Origin: Caprella mutica
Taxonomy: Eukaryota > Arthropoda > Malacostraca > Amphipoda > Caprellidae
Assembly: GCA_947561585.1 (NCBI GenBank)
Contig: CANNZV010000914.1
Location: forward strand, 609,703-673,702
Reading direction: 5' to 3'
Length of the DNA: 64,000 nucleotides
Part shown: in pieces, positions 34,325-44,380 of the stretch
How positions within the stretch are numbered: the stretch's first letter is position 1
How the letters are laid out: every line of letters starts with the position of its first letter
Translations under genes and position numbers: made by a program
The notes under the pieces: generated by a model
What the model was told of the DNA's origin: nothing
The model's database searches: none
Seen by the model: the letters and a program-made list of their open reading frames with translations, nothing else

Positions 34325-35608
34325 TCTTCTCATTTTGCTTTATGACTCAAAAAATCTTTATCAGATGTAAATTTCTAATAAATCTGGATGAAGGACGTGG
34401 ACTCCATTGTGCAGACGTCGTATTTCACGTCAATGGCGACATTATACAAATGTGCATTTTTATGTATGCGAAAAGAGAGGGTGGTTTTATATTTGTGAGT
34501 TGAAGCAGAGTTGAAGGTTATTTCCGTGGGAAATTTATCCTTTGGTTAGTCACCATTAGTGGAAATTATTGTAAGCATTAAAATGAAGAGAATAGAATGG
34601 CAAAAAAAGGTTGCCATAATTTAGGGGAAATAAATAAAGTAAGTAATAAAGGCGTGTAAAATGGTAAAGATAAATTTCAAAAATATGTTAAATTTTACTC
34701 TATTTTTTAACAATTTTTTTTTAATTTTTATTGAATTCATATGTGTCTCAAAATGAATAAATATCACTGAATAAATATTTATCTTAAATAAATATCTAAA
34801 GCATTATTTAAAAAAAAGATCTATTAAATCTTGCAAAATATACATATAATATTTACAATTCATGTTCAATAATTATTATAAAGTGACTATAGTTTTCCAT
34901 TGACTGTAAAACAATAGTTAGTTAGACAATACATTCCCTCGAAATGAAAAACAACGTAAAACTGAGCATAGGCGGCACACACGGCTGTATAAGCTTTCAC
35001 AAAATCAATATCGATCCAGAGGCAGAAAAAAAAAGATAGAAACTAAATAAATGACAGCTTTCTAAATGAAGAAATAAGAGTTTCTGTTCAATTACAACAA
35101 CACAAGTCCCTTCCCTATTCACGATTGTAGAAAATTGTGGGTGGGGTGAAGGTACTATCGGCACAAAAAGGACAGTGGTAGGTACTACCAGACACAAAAT
35201 ATATATATGGAAAAAAAATGGAAGGAAAAATAATAGTTACCGTAGGAATTGTGTATATTAACTTTTATTGAAAATATTATATCTTATGACCTACCTAATG
35301 TAATTTAAAGATTCTAATATAATCATGCAGGTGGGTTTATAATTTATTGACTTTTTTTTCAATTTTGGTAACACATATTTAAATAATTAATGAAACAAAA
35401 ATTTAAATTATTATAGCTTTTAAAAATGACGATGAGTAAAAATAGTACATTAAAAAAAATTCAAAGGCATGAATGTTTTTTATAGTAACTAATTTTAATT
35501 CAGTATACATTATATATGTCCTTTTGATGGTCTGTCAGTGACATCATGAGAGATGTTTATCACATGGGGGTGGATATGGAAAGAATCGCAATAATAATGT
35601 GAAGCGTG
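34325..35608. other. AT-rich sequence, no gene seen
   Basis: Nothing recognised. The minus-strand frame at 34997-35197 is unsupported. Confidence 0.5.
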
Positions 35609-35842
35609 TAAAACACATGGGAAAAAGGGAAAACACATGGGAAAAAGGGAAAACACATGGGAAAAATGGAAAACACATGGGAAAAAGGGAAAACACATGG
35701 GAAAAAGGGAAAACACATGGGAAAAATGGAAAACACATGGGAAAAAGGGAAAACACATGGGAAAAAGGGAAAACACATGGGAAAAAGGGAAAACACATGG
35801 GAAAAATGGAAAACACATGGGAAAAAGGGAAAACACATGGGA
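35609..35842. repeat. 20-bp tandem array, about 12 copies
   Basis: The unit AAAACACATGGGAAAAAGGG alternates with a variant ending AATGG, mostly every third unit, giving a 60-bp higher order. Six overlapping open frames on both strands (HMGKRENTWEKGKT and MFSLFPMCFPFFPC types) are repeat shadows. Confidence 0.95.
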
Positions 35843-36116
35843 ATTATGTGGTCCAAAAAACTAGACAAAATAAACTAATTGGAATACATGGAAGTGTCAA
35901 ATTTTGAAGTTCAATTTGCTCAGAAAAGATTTAGGATGTCTAATTTGAATATAGAAAATGAATAATAATAATCTAAAGCAATAACTTAATGGCAATCAAA
36001 AATATCATAATCGATTTTTTCAATTGCCTAATAAACTATATGGTGTTTTGATCATTTTTTTATTAAATGAAAACATTTTATAATTTAATATCAAAGAATT
36101 AGAATTTCATCTTCAG
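35843..36116. other. No gene seen
   Basis: AT-rich spacer. Confidence 0.5.
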
Positions 36117-36318
36117 CAAACTGGTCATTTTCATCACTGTTATCATTTTCATCTCTGTTATTATTATCATCACTGTTATCATTTTCATCACTGAATTATC
36201 ATTTTCATCACTGTTATCATTTTCATCACTGTTATCATTGTCAACACTGTTTTCATTATCATCACTGTTGTCATTGTCATCACTGTTATCATTATCATCA
36301 CTGTTATCATTTTCACAG
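36117..36318. repeat. 18-bp tandem array (TTATCATTTTCATCACTG)
   Basis: About 11 units with small indels and substitutions. The minus-strand frame reads Asp/Asn/Ser repeats (DDNDNS) and is a translation of the array rather than a supported gene. Confidence 0.85.
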
Positions 36319-36441
36319 CAAATACAGTAGAGTTTTCTCCTTATAATTGCACCCAATAAATTCTATCAGTTGAGTGGGTATAAAATTATCAACTGAAGTC
36401 ACCACCGTGTGAACGGACAGCACGTGCCTGGTGGGCGCCCT

Positions 36442-36605
36442 GGGGGGGGGGGGGGGGTGAGATGTGCAGTAAAAAGTAGGTAGGCTAGAGTACTTTAAAA
36501 TAAGGATAGAGTCCGGTAAAAAGTTGGTAAAGTACTGTGGAAAGTAGGTAAAGTACGGGGAAAGTAGGTATAGTCAGTAAAAAGTAGGTAAAGTATGTTA
36601 AAAAT
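36442..36605. repeat. G16 run and degenerate AGTAGGTAAAGTA repeats
   Basis: Sixteen consecutive G (36442-36457) are followed by about seven imperfect units based on AAAGTAGGTAAAGTA. It is an old local array. Confidence 0.75.
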
Positions 36606-36817
36606 TTGGTGACATAAAATAATTTTATGATATTTTAACATATAACGTTTAAATTTAATATTACACTTTACTTTAAATTGGTTTTAAATCTTCCATGACT
36701 TTGTTGAGATAGACTTTAAGGAATTAAGTAGGCTATTGTACAGCAAACAGGTAAAGGTACAGCAAAGTATAGAGATGAAATACAATGGAAAAGTAACTAT
36801 CACCTAATATAACTATT

Positions 36818-36862
36818 TGTTAGTTAGTTAGTTAGCTAGTTAGTTAGTTAGTTAGTTAGTTG
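36818..36862. repeat. (TTAG)n microsatellite
   Basis: About ten TTAG units with one CTAG interruption. The unit is four bases, so it is not the five-base TTAGG arthropod telomere repeat. Confidence 0.9.
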
Positions 36863-36985
36863 TTAATTAGATTGTTAGTAATTTGAAAGAAAAAATTATA
36901 TATGTTGATGTTTTACAATATGATATATCTATTAAATTAATGAATAAAACATATGTAGAACTGATATTTTTGAACGCATACCGTG

Positions 36986-37111
36986 GAGGTTACGAGTTAC
37001 ATGACGTTACCACATTATTTTTTCATATAATATAAAAGTTGAATTATATTTATTTTATTTTTTTTATGATCGAAAATGTTGAACTGTCCGATAACTCAGA
37101 ACGTAAACCCT
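36986..37111. mobile_element. Family A2 MITE, degenerate
   Basis: The right arm is clear: ATGATCGAAAATGTTGAACT, then GTCCGATAACTCAGAACG and TAAACCC. The left arm (GGTTACGAGTTACATGACG) is mutated. Confidence 0.6.
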
Positions 37112-37280
37112 AATACTCCAAAATCTGTTCAATAACCAAATTAAGTAAGATATGTCATATTCCATACTATATATTTTATCACATCGCCACATACTCATGT
37201 TTATAAGTAAGAGCACATGGTTTGATTTAACTATCATTTTCGTCATGTTCTCAAATAAGAACTCATAAACTAACAATATT

Positions 37281-37808
37281 TTCATCATGTTCATCATATT
37301 CTCAAGCATACATCACATAACTACATGTTCATCATGTTCACCATGTTCATCATATTCTCAAGCATACATCTCATAGCTATCATGTTCATCATATTCTCAA
37401 GCATACATCTCATAGCTATCATGTTCATCATATTCTCAAGCATACATCTCATAGCTATCATGTTCATCATATTCTCAAGCATACATCACATAACTACATG
37501 TTCATCATGTTCACCATGTTCATCATATTCTCAAGCATACATCTCATAGCTATCATGTTCATCATATTCTCAAGCATACATCTCATAGCTATCATGTTCA
37601 TCATATTCTCAAGCATACATCACATAACTACATGTTCATCATGTTCATCATGTTCATCATGTTCATCATATTCTCAAGCATACATCTCATAGCTATCATG
37701 TTCATCATATTCTCAAGCATACATCACATAACTACATGTTCATCATATTCTCAAGCAAACATCACATGACTACATGTTCATCATGTTCATCATGTTCATC
37801 ATATTCTA
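37281..37808. repeat. 39-bp tandem array with TTCATCATG sub-repeats
   Basis: The main unit is CATGTTCATCATATTCTCAA followed by GCATACATCTCATAGCTAT. Some units carry CATCACATAACTA instead and one to three extra TTCATCATG nonamers. A block of about 170 bp (from near 37323) is repeated near 37496. The overlapping plus-strand frames (MFIIFSSIHLIA repeats) are shadows. Confidence 0.92.
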
Positions 37809-38055
37809 GCATTGGAGCTCACAATAAATGTGTTCAATTTTCCAAGGCACTTCAAGATGATGGCAAATAATATTGACTCAAAAAGAAAGTTTAGATTAGT
37901 TACACTCCTTCCTTGCCGTTGTTTATTATTTCCATTGGAACTCGTGAAATTAATGTCCCAGACATTGGCTCGCTACTGCTGGTACAGGCGATATTATTTC
38001 ACTGGCGGCGATGTGAACTTTAGCGGTTATAAGAGTTACGTAGGTTAACCCTTTA
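37809..38055. other. Higher-GC block, possible conserved non-coding element
   Basis: A 78-codon open frame covers 37812-38048 but has no Kozak-like start, splice sites or recognisable domain. The balanced composition and GGCGGCGATGTG-type sequence could mark a regulatory element. Confidence 0.25.
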
Positions 38056-38471
38056 GATACGATAATTCAAATTAAATAAATCTGATAATAATGACATTAT
38101 TTGGAATTCATGCATCTGTTAAATAGATTGAATTTGGCCCGAAAAGTTTTATTACTTATATAGGGGCTTCATTTCTGTGTATATTTTGTATACTTTCTAC
38201 TTAAATAAATTATAATTATTATAAGGAATATTTTTGAATACCTTCTTAAAAAAGGGATGAGGAGGTCATGCTTACTTCGGATTATATTTTTCTGTTAAAA
38301 ATAGGTACGGAATTTGATAAATATTTCTACAATTAAGTAAGGGTGTAACAATACTACCGTAGTTTCCTAAATCTAGTTTATATACTCTTCAAATATTTGA
38401 ATTTGTGATTGTATTGAAATAAATAAACTACTAAATAATGATTTAATCAGTTAAACTTTTTATTTCTTAAA
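38056..38471. other. AT-rich sequence, no gene seen
   Basis: Nothing recognised. Confidence 0.5.
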
Positions 38472-38545
38472 TACCCAGAAGGAAAGTTATGGTGGGGCCA
38501 TAGAAGATTGATAGGGGACACATATCAATTACCATGACTTGGGAA
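38472..38545. mobile_element. Family B foldback element
   Basis: TACCCAGAAGGAAAGTTATG and GTGGGGCCATAGAAGATTGA form the left arm. ATTACCATGACTTGGGA looks like a shortened right arm. Confidence 0.6.
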
Positions 38546-38556
38546 AATGAAATACA

Positions 38557-38660
38557 GGGTAAGTTAGGTAAATAAGAATTATTATATTATTATCATATTA
38601 TTATTATTTTTCTTATAGGATCGAAAATGTGGAACTGTCCGATAACTTAGAATTCACCCT
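38557..38660. mobile_element. Family A2 MITE
   Basis: GGGTAAGTTAGGTAAATAAG on the left. TATAGGATCGAAAATGTGGA and ACTGTCCGATAACTTAGAAT then CACCC on the right. The left inner arm is deleted, giving an element of about 104 bp. It lies 11 bp from a family B copy. Confidence 0.7.
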
Positions 38661-38689
38661 ATATTACATAACCATCACTCTAGATGACT

Positions 38690-38735
38690 ACCTAAAAAAA
38701 TGTTACTATTACCACCTCAATTTCTACCTGGGTAG
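38690..38735. mobile_element. Family B right-arm fragment
   Basis: TATTACCACCTCAATTTCTA followed by CCTGGGTA matches the family B right end. With the copy at 38472 it may be one element split by the family A insertion at 38557-38660. Confidence 0.5.
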
Positions 38736-39833
38736 TACAGACAGATAAAGACTCTCAATAAGTTTATTTCCAAAGATAACATGTATAATATTTTCTCTAA
38801 TCTCCCTCCACGAGATAAAGCTAATCAATAACAATTAGAGTCATGCTTCAATTCTTAAAGATACCTATTACTTTATCTGGTAGTTATTGAAAATGATAGC
38901 AGATAAGAAGCTACTCGGTACGAATAGCATTGGGGTATTTTGTGCGGTAGCAATAGCACTAGGGAATGGTGTTTGGTAGGAATAACACTAGGGCTTATCA
39001 TACACTTCAAATGAACTAAATAGAATTCATGTACTTACATGATATCGATGAACTTTCCACTTGTTTCATATGTTGAACATACTTGAGAAAAGCCACAGTG
39101 ACTATGTTATCACAAAATGGAGGCGGTGGTTGTTAGGGATAAAAAATGTACCTGTAATTATCTAATAAAAAATATACCTGTAAATATCTAATAAACAATA
39201 TACCTGTAAACATCTAATGGAAATTAAATAAATACCTCATTTGTAATTAGTGATTAGATATTATTTTAGTTAGAGAAAAGAGCATTGTTTTGTAGGAAAA
39301 CATGTTATAATTATACAAGCTTAAAAAGATATATTTATTTGCAGATAAAAATGACCTGCATTTTACCATTTGCAGTTCATTCGGTTCCCAGTGGAATAAA
39401 TTAATATAATAAATAGTTTATTTACTGCAACAAGAAAATATAAATATTCTTTCCGGGTAGCTAGGAAAGAAAATATTTAAGTTATCATTAATTTTAGAAT
39501 AATTAACAGTTAAATGTTTAGAAAATAAATATGTTAGGTATATATTATATAACAAAAGAAATAGAATTAACTAATATTGTGAATGTGATACTTTAATATC
39601 ACTTTGTTGTTAATATTTGATAGAGAATTACTATAATATTTTAAACACTGAACTAAAATAAAACTAACTAAAATGTAAGCTAAAATTGTTTAACAATAAA
39701 TAATATTATCAGAAGAATAAAGCTAGGGCAATATATATAATATACTACTAGGGGATATAATAATAAGACTGTAATATAAAGACTATAGCTATATATAAAA
39801 TTAAAACTATAATATTACATTGACAGTATAAAC
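38736..39833. other. AT-rich sequence; family C copy at 38915-38995
   Basis: GTACGAATAGC (38918) and two related GTAG(C/G)AATA(G/A)CAC motifs form a diverged three-unit repeat, the reverse complement of the repeat at 18706-18785. A triple ATACCTGTAA(A/T)(T/C)ATCTAAT repeat lies near 39148-39222. The rest is plain AT-rich DNA. Confidence 0.5.
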
Positions 39834-39877
39834 TCCCCCCAGCCAATGCCAACCCCCCCCCCCCCTCTCCCCCACGA
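39834..39877 (-). repeat. C-run cluster (G-quadruplex-like on minus strand)
   Basis: CCCCCC at 39835, a run of about 13 C near 39853, and CCCCC near 39869 give repeated G-runs on the minus strand. Confidence 0.75.
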
Positions 39878-40142
39878 CTCCAATATTTATGGCTGTTTAA
39901 TATTGGACTCTGCTCGCCAGTTTGCTTAGATATTTGCCCTGAGATCTGTTTTAAATGGATTTTATTGCCGCGTTACTTCTTACAGAAGTCGCTGTTATTA
40001 GCTTTCGGATATGGAAGACCGGCCACCAGAGGGCTCTCACTTCACCCAATTGATTGTGCTGCCGTGGATCCCATGATCCACAACACTCTCAAGTGCTCCC
40101 ATGGATGCCATGTTAAATTGAAAAAAGGGACCCAACCAACTA
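39878..40142. other. Higher-GC block with a 74-codon frame, doubtful
   Basis: A plus-strand frame (39965-40189) has protein-like composition at its start, but it runs into the family A element at 40143, which supplies its last residues. No splice or start context supports a gene. It may be a conserved non-coding block. Confidence 0.25.
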
Positions 40143-40283
40143 GGGTAAGTTACGAATTATCGGTCAGTTCCACATCTTCGGTCGTCTAAGAAAAAACAAT
40201 ATAATATTTATAAAAAAAATATTATATTGTTTTTTCTTATATGACCGAAGATGTAGAACTGACCAATAATTCGCCACTTACCC
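40143..40283. mobile_element. Family A MITE with TA flanks
   Basis: GGGTAAGTTACGAATTATCG to the mirrored right end ATTCGCCACTTACCC, flanked by TA at 40141-40142 and 40284-40285. The inner AAGAAAAAACAATATAATAT pairs with its complement almost perfectly, so the 141 bp form one hairpin. The central TTGGTATCC palindrome is absent, so this is a short, core-less form. Confidence 0.88.
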
Positions 40284-40306
40284 TATTTCTACTTTCGAGT
40301 GATAGA

Positions 40307-40398
40307 TTTTAGGAGAAAGTTATGGTGGGACCAAAGAAGATTAGTTTGGGGCCAATTCATAATCTACGGAGGCACACCATAACTTTCTCCCTGGGTAT
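40307..40398. mobile_element. Family B foldback element
   Basis: GGAGAAAGTTATGGTGGGAC faces CACACCATAACTTTCTCC, ending CTGGGTA. It lies 23 bp from a family A copy. Confidence 0.75.
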
Positions 40399-41089
40399 CT
40401 TTATGAAAAGATAGTGTAAAAGGTTAATTAAATGAGACAGCAGTGTAAATGGTAAGTGCAGGTGAGAAGTACAATTGCGCTTAGCTTTCATGATGTTCAT
40501 TGCATTGAAAAATCACTATAGCCGCTTTACACGACCATCCATTTAGTACGACTTGTACAAGATAGATAGAATATTATTTTGAATATTTAAATTCTTGAAA
40601 CCAAAATATATAAATAAAATATTTATAAATATTTAAAAAATATATCAGTTTCAATACTGAAATTATTTTCAGTACAAATATTAAAAGAAAATTGCTGCAA
40701 AAATTAGTTATTTTATGTCTAATTTAATATTAGTGATAATTAATTAAACATATACAATTATATATAGTATATGCATAAATATATTTAATTTATCAATTCA
40801 TACAGTAATTGTATTACCGTAATTGATTAATTACAATATTTCTAATCACATATAAGATGATATATGATGTTTCCTTGAAATGAAATTTAAAATTGTTACT
40901 AATTTTATTTTCCCGCATGCACGATCAGGAATAATTAAATGGTCCTCATTAATTTCTTTTAAATTATATTATAAAAATTTAAACATTGGAAAGAATATAT
41001 TGTGATATACCAAAAATATAAACACCAAAATATTCGTCTTTCCATTACACTAATGACGATATTATTACAAACCTCTTCTTTACAGCCAA
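40399..41089. other. AT-rich sequence, no gene seen
   Basis: Nothing recognised apart from AT-rich simple sequence. Confidence 0.5.
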
Positions 41090-41720
41090 TATAATTTTAA
41101 CCACACACAGGCAGCACAGAGTTCACAATTTCCTAGCATCAAAGCACAGACAACAGTCAATTTGAGGGCCGAAAGCCTCTCTTGATGCTGTCAATTCATT
41201 TTCTTCCCTTCAAAACGACTCAAATATGCAAATAGCCTCGGAGACTGCCACACACAATCATCTTCCACAACAACATCAGAAAATCTTGAGGGGACTTAGG
41301 CAAATCCGTGCCTCTGCTACCAAAGGAATAAAAGAGGCGAAAGCGCACCATTTATGTTTGCGAGAGTGACGGCGTTGAAAAGCCTTTGAATAAACCTCTA
41401 TAGCAGCATCTCCAAACTCCATATCCTATAGAAGTGGCTTTAGGACGGCTCCAACCCTCCCTCCCTCCTTCCCTCCTCCATGAGTAGTCTATAGGGATAT
41501 CCAGTTGGTTGTAGTGCCGCAAATATTATATTTTTCCTATGTAAATTGGAGTCTTTTGCAGCTTTTGCCATTGCCAATTTCTGGCCATTGATGCAATTCA
41601 GAGAGTTGGAAGTTAGGTGCATGGTTCTGTAAGGAGCAGAGCCAATTCAATGAGGCTTTGGCCCTCTCGAAAGGAGTGGAGGAACTTTTAAAAGTCTTTC
41701 TTGTTGGACCACTTTGTGGA
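41090..41720. other. Higher-GC block, function unknown
   Basis: About 630 bp of balanced composition. An acceptor-like CTTCTTTACAG lies near 41085 but no convincing exon follows. CAAATATGCAAATAGCC (octamer-like ATGCAAAT) lies near 41221. A pyrimidine tract, CCCTCCCTCCCTCCTTCCC, lies near 41455. It could be a cluster of regulatory sites. Confidence 0.25.
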
Positions 41721-42170
41721 GAGAAGATTGTTTGACTTTTAGCTTTTGCTAAAGTGACCTAATGGGTGAAATAAGATGGATTACTTTAATTGATTCGTTT
41801 TTAAATACGGTTTTAATTGATTAATGCATATATCAAAATACAAGAGACTTGAGTAAGTCAGACATGAAAATGGCTACGTCATGAAACAGGTCACAATTGA
41901 TTAATTCAAAAGTTATATTTAAAACATTAAAATATATATAAAATAAAATAATACTGACACTTCCCGATAGAAACCTTGCTAATGACGCCTGAACTCTTAG
42001 GTATATTTATTGTAAATTTCTTCCTCATTTTTGGTGTGAAGTGACTAGTCTGACAGGCTGAAGGTTTGGACAGGCTTTCGAACAGCTTCTGACAAACGAG
42101 GCGTGTTTCGAAGGGATTGGGACACATTTCGGGGATAGGTAAAAAGACGAAATGGTTTGCAGTTTGAATA
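41721..42170. other. No gene seen
   Basis: The 66-codon minus-strand frame at 41927-42127 has no supporting signals. Confidence 0.5.
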
Positions 42171-42508
42171 GTGAAGTTAATGATGGTAAGGTGAAGTTAA
42201 TGATGGTAAGGTGAAGTTAATGATGGTAAGGTGAAGTTAATGATGGTAAGGTGAAGTTAATGATGGTAAGGTGAAGTTAATGATGGTAAAGTGAAGTTAA
42301 TGATGGTAAGGTGAAGTTAATGATGGTAAGGTGAAGTTAATGATGGTAAGGTGAAGTTAATGATGGTAAAGTGAAGTTAATGATGGTAAGGTGAAGTTAA
42401 TGATGGTAAGGTGAAGTTAATGATGGTAAGGTGAAGTTAATGATGGTAAGGTGAAGTTAATGATGGTAAGGTGAAGTTAATGATGGTAGTAAGGTGAAGT
42501 TGATGATT
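42171..42508. repeat. 20-bp tandem array, about 16 nearly identical copies
   Basis: The unit GTGAAGTTAATGATGGTAAG varies at one main position (AAG or AAA), and the last unit is altered. The uniformity suggests recent expansion. Confidence 0.96.
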
Positions 42509-42795
42509 TGTGAAGGTTTGTATATATTTTTAATATCATCCATGTGACAAAAGTAGATCATAATTTTTAAAATATAAAGACTAAATCTGTTGGATAAAAA
42601 ACTATTTGAAGTAGCGATATATCAGTGAGATTTTATTTGTCGAATAGCCATTGTTTATCATTGTGCTGAGTCATCGGCCTATTACAAACTAGTGTACAAT
42701 GGGGACATCAGATCGTACGTTACCTTATGAATGTACGTATTTGTACTGATAAAAAATATTATGTGAGAGAAGAAAAGGATGATTGAGAAAATATT
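42509..42795. other. No gene seen
   Basis: AT-rich spacer. Confidence 0.5.
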
Positions 42796-42952
42796 GGGTA
42801 AGTTACTATTTATTGGTCAGTTTCACATCTTTGGTCATTTAAGAAAAAAATATTTAATTATTTTTATTTACATTTTTTTTTTGATAATTATAACATAGGT
42901 TTTCCTTACATGATCGAAGATGTGAAACTGACCAACAATTCGTAAGTTACCC
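42796..42952. mobile_element. Family A MITE
   Basis: GGGTAAGTTACTATTTATTG and GGTCAGTTTCACATCTTTGG face GATCGAAGATGTGAAACTGA and CAATTCGTAAGTTACCC. The centre is AT-rich without the TTGGTATCC palindrome. Confidence 0.85.
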
Positions 42953-43225
42953 TACACCCGATTCACCAGTCTAAATTTTCTTATTCAAATATTGGTGTCA
43001 TTAACCGTAGATTGATATTCATAAATTTCTGGGAAATAAATTTAAGATTTAATACTAAACTTAATTTCATAAATAAAATCTTATTTAAATGATTTTCACC
43101 ATATCTAAATAACTTAATCGAAATGATAATATTACATAACACTGATAAATGTATCAAATTATGAATAAAGTTATTTAATTATAAGATTACTAGTTGACTT
43201 GCATCACGTCAAAGAATCTATTACC
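42953..43225. other. No gene seen
   Basis: AT-rich spacer. Confidence 0.5.
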
Positions 43226-43313
43226 TTATGAAGCGTCACTGAGCCCCATAATGCGTCGTTTAGCACCTATAATGCGTCATTGAGCACCTGTAATGCGTCA
43301 CTTAACGTCACTC
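43226..43313. repeat. 21-bp tandem repeat with GCGTCA core, four copies
   Basis: Units of the type ATAATGCGTCATTGAGCACC recur four times with differences. Each carries GCGTCA(C/T), which resembles a half CRE (ATF/CREB-type) and brings CpGs into AT-rich DNA. Confidence 0.75.
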
Positions 43314-44380
43314 GTAGCGAATTGTAGAAGGCGGAATAGTTTGGCCGGAAAGTTGTAGGCAGGCATAGATATTCCTGGGAGTGCGCAGCCTAAGCATTAT
43401 TACCCCTGTCCAAACTCCTCTAAATGTACAAAATGCTCTCAAGAGAAAAACTACAGCAATCTTCACTCTCTTTTTGCACGAAATGTTTCTCAATATTAAC
43501 CTGCAGGCATCCCAGCTCTGCTAAAGCCCGTGCTTTTCTCGGCACAGCGCCTACTACCAGGCTAAGGCATTCAATAACATATTAAAGTCATGAAGTACAG
43601 CCTACCAATGTACGTCAAGGAGGAACGTTTAAAAGCCACCTTCGCCCTCTTATGCTCCGTCTAAATTTGGTCCTATATCAGCGGAGGTCGTTCAAGATGT
43701 CCCATTTCGCGTCACTTCCACCCCCCATCCCCCCTCAAATGGCTGCCTCTCCCCCCTCTCTTACCCTTTCAATAAGAGCACTCATTTCTCTCATGGCAAT
43801 TGCTCCTACCTTCCGATTTGCTCTGCCATATTTCGCCTTAATTAAATTATATGTTTTGGGAGTCTCCACGGTGTGCAATTGGGAGCGAATTTTCTCCGAG
43901 GATTGTTTCATTAAAACAAACGTGGAGTTGAATTATGATTGCGATGCAGAGGATATTGCACTTTCCTTCCTAGGAAAAGGGAAATATTCACTAAAACCAT
44001 GTAAGAAATTATTTAAATACAACACGATGAGAAAGTAATAGGAATAATATATATAATTCAACTAACGATTATGATGAAACTTCACTATTTTTTTAGGACC
44101 TACCAAGACTTTCTATTTGTGTACTACCTGATATGGACAGATAGAGATCACTTCGATGTTTTATGTTACTAATAGATAATGGTGATCTAATAACCCGAAC
44201 ACGGTTGCTCAACTTTAACTTTGCTGATGTGCCACATCTACAGATTGCTGTCCCAAAATAAGGCCACCCTCCATGTACGGGTTATGTAGCTACTAAAGTA
44301 TTTCCTCAATGTATAGTATTCCATATGTGCTGATATTTGAAATTCTTTTCGAGATGCTAGAGTTATTTTTTATTACTTTG
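43314..44380. other. Balanced-composition block with C-runs; doubtful 128-codon frame
   Basis: The plus-strand frame at 43652-44038 begins with a Pro/Ser-rich part translated from CCACCCCCCATCCCCCC (43719-43762, also G-quadruplex-like on the minus strand) and continues with a hydrophobic and then mixed part. No domain, splice sites or promoter were recognised. I see it as more likely non-coding. Upstream, 43500-43640 is GC-richer, with no structure found. Confidence 0.3.

Noticed and set aside
35510..35907. Six overlapping frames over 35510-35907
   Set aside because: Shadows of the 20-bp array on both strands.
36099..36356. Asp/Asn/Ser-repeat minus-strand frame
   Set aside because: It follows the 18-bp repeat and is broken by indels between units.
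36818..36862. Telomeric repeat
   Set aside because: The unit is TTAG (4 bp), not the TTAGG of arthropods or TTAGGG, and it is only 45 bp long in the interior of the window.
43652..44038. 128-codon plus-strand frame as a gene
   Set aside because: It begins in a C-run-derived proline stretch, has no recognised domain, and lacks start, splice or polyadenylation support.
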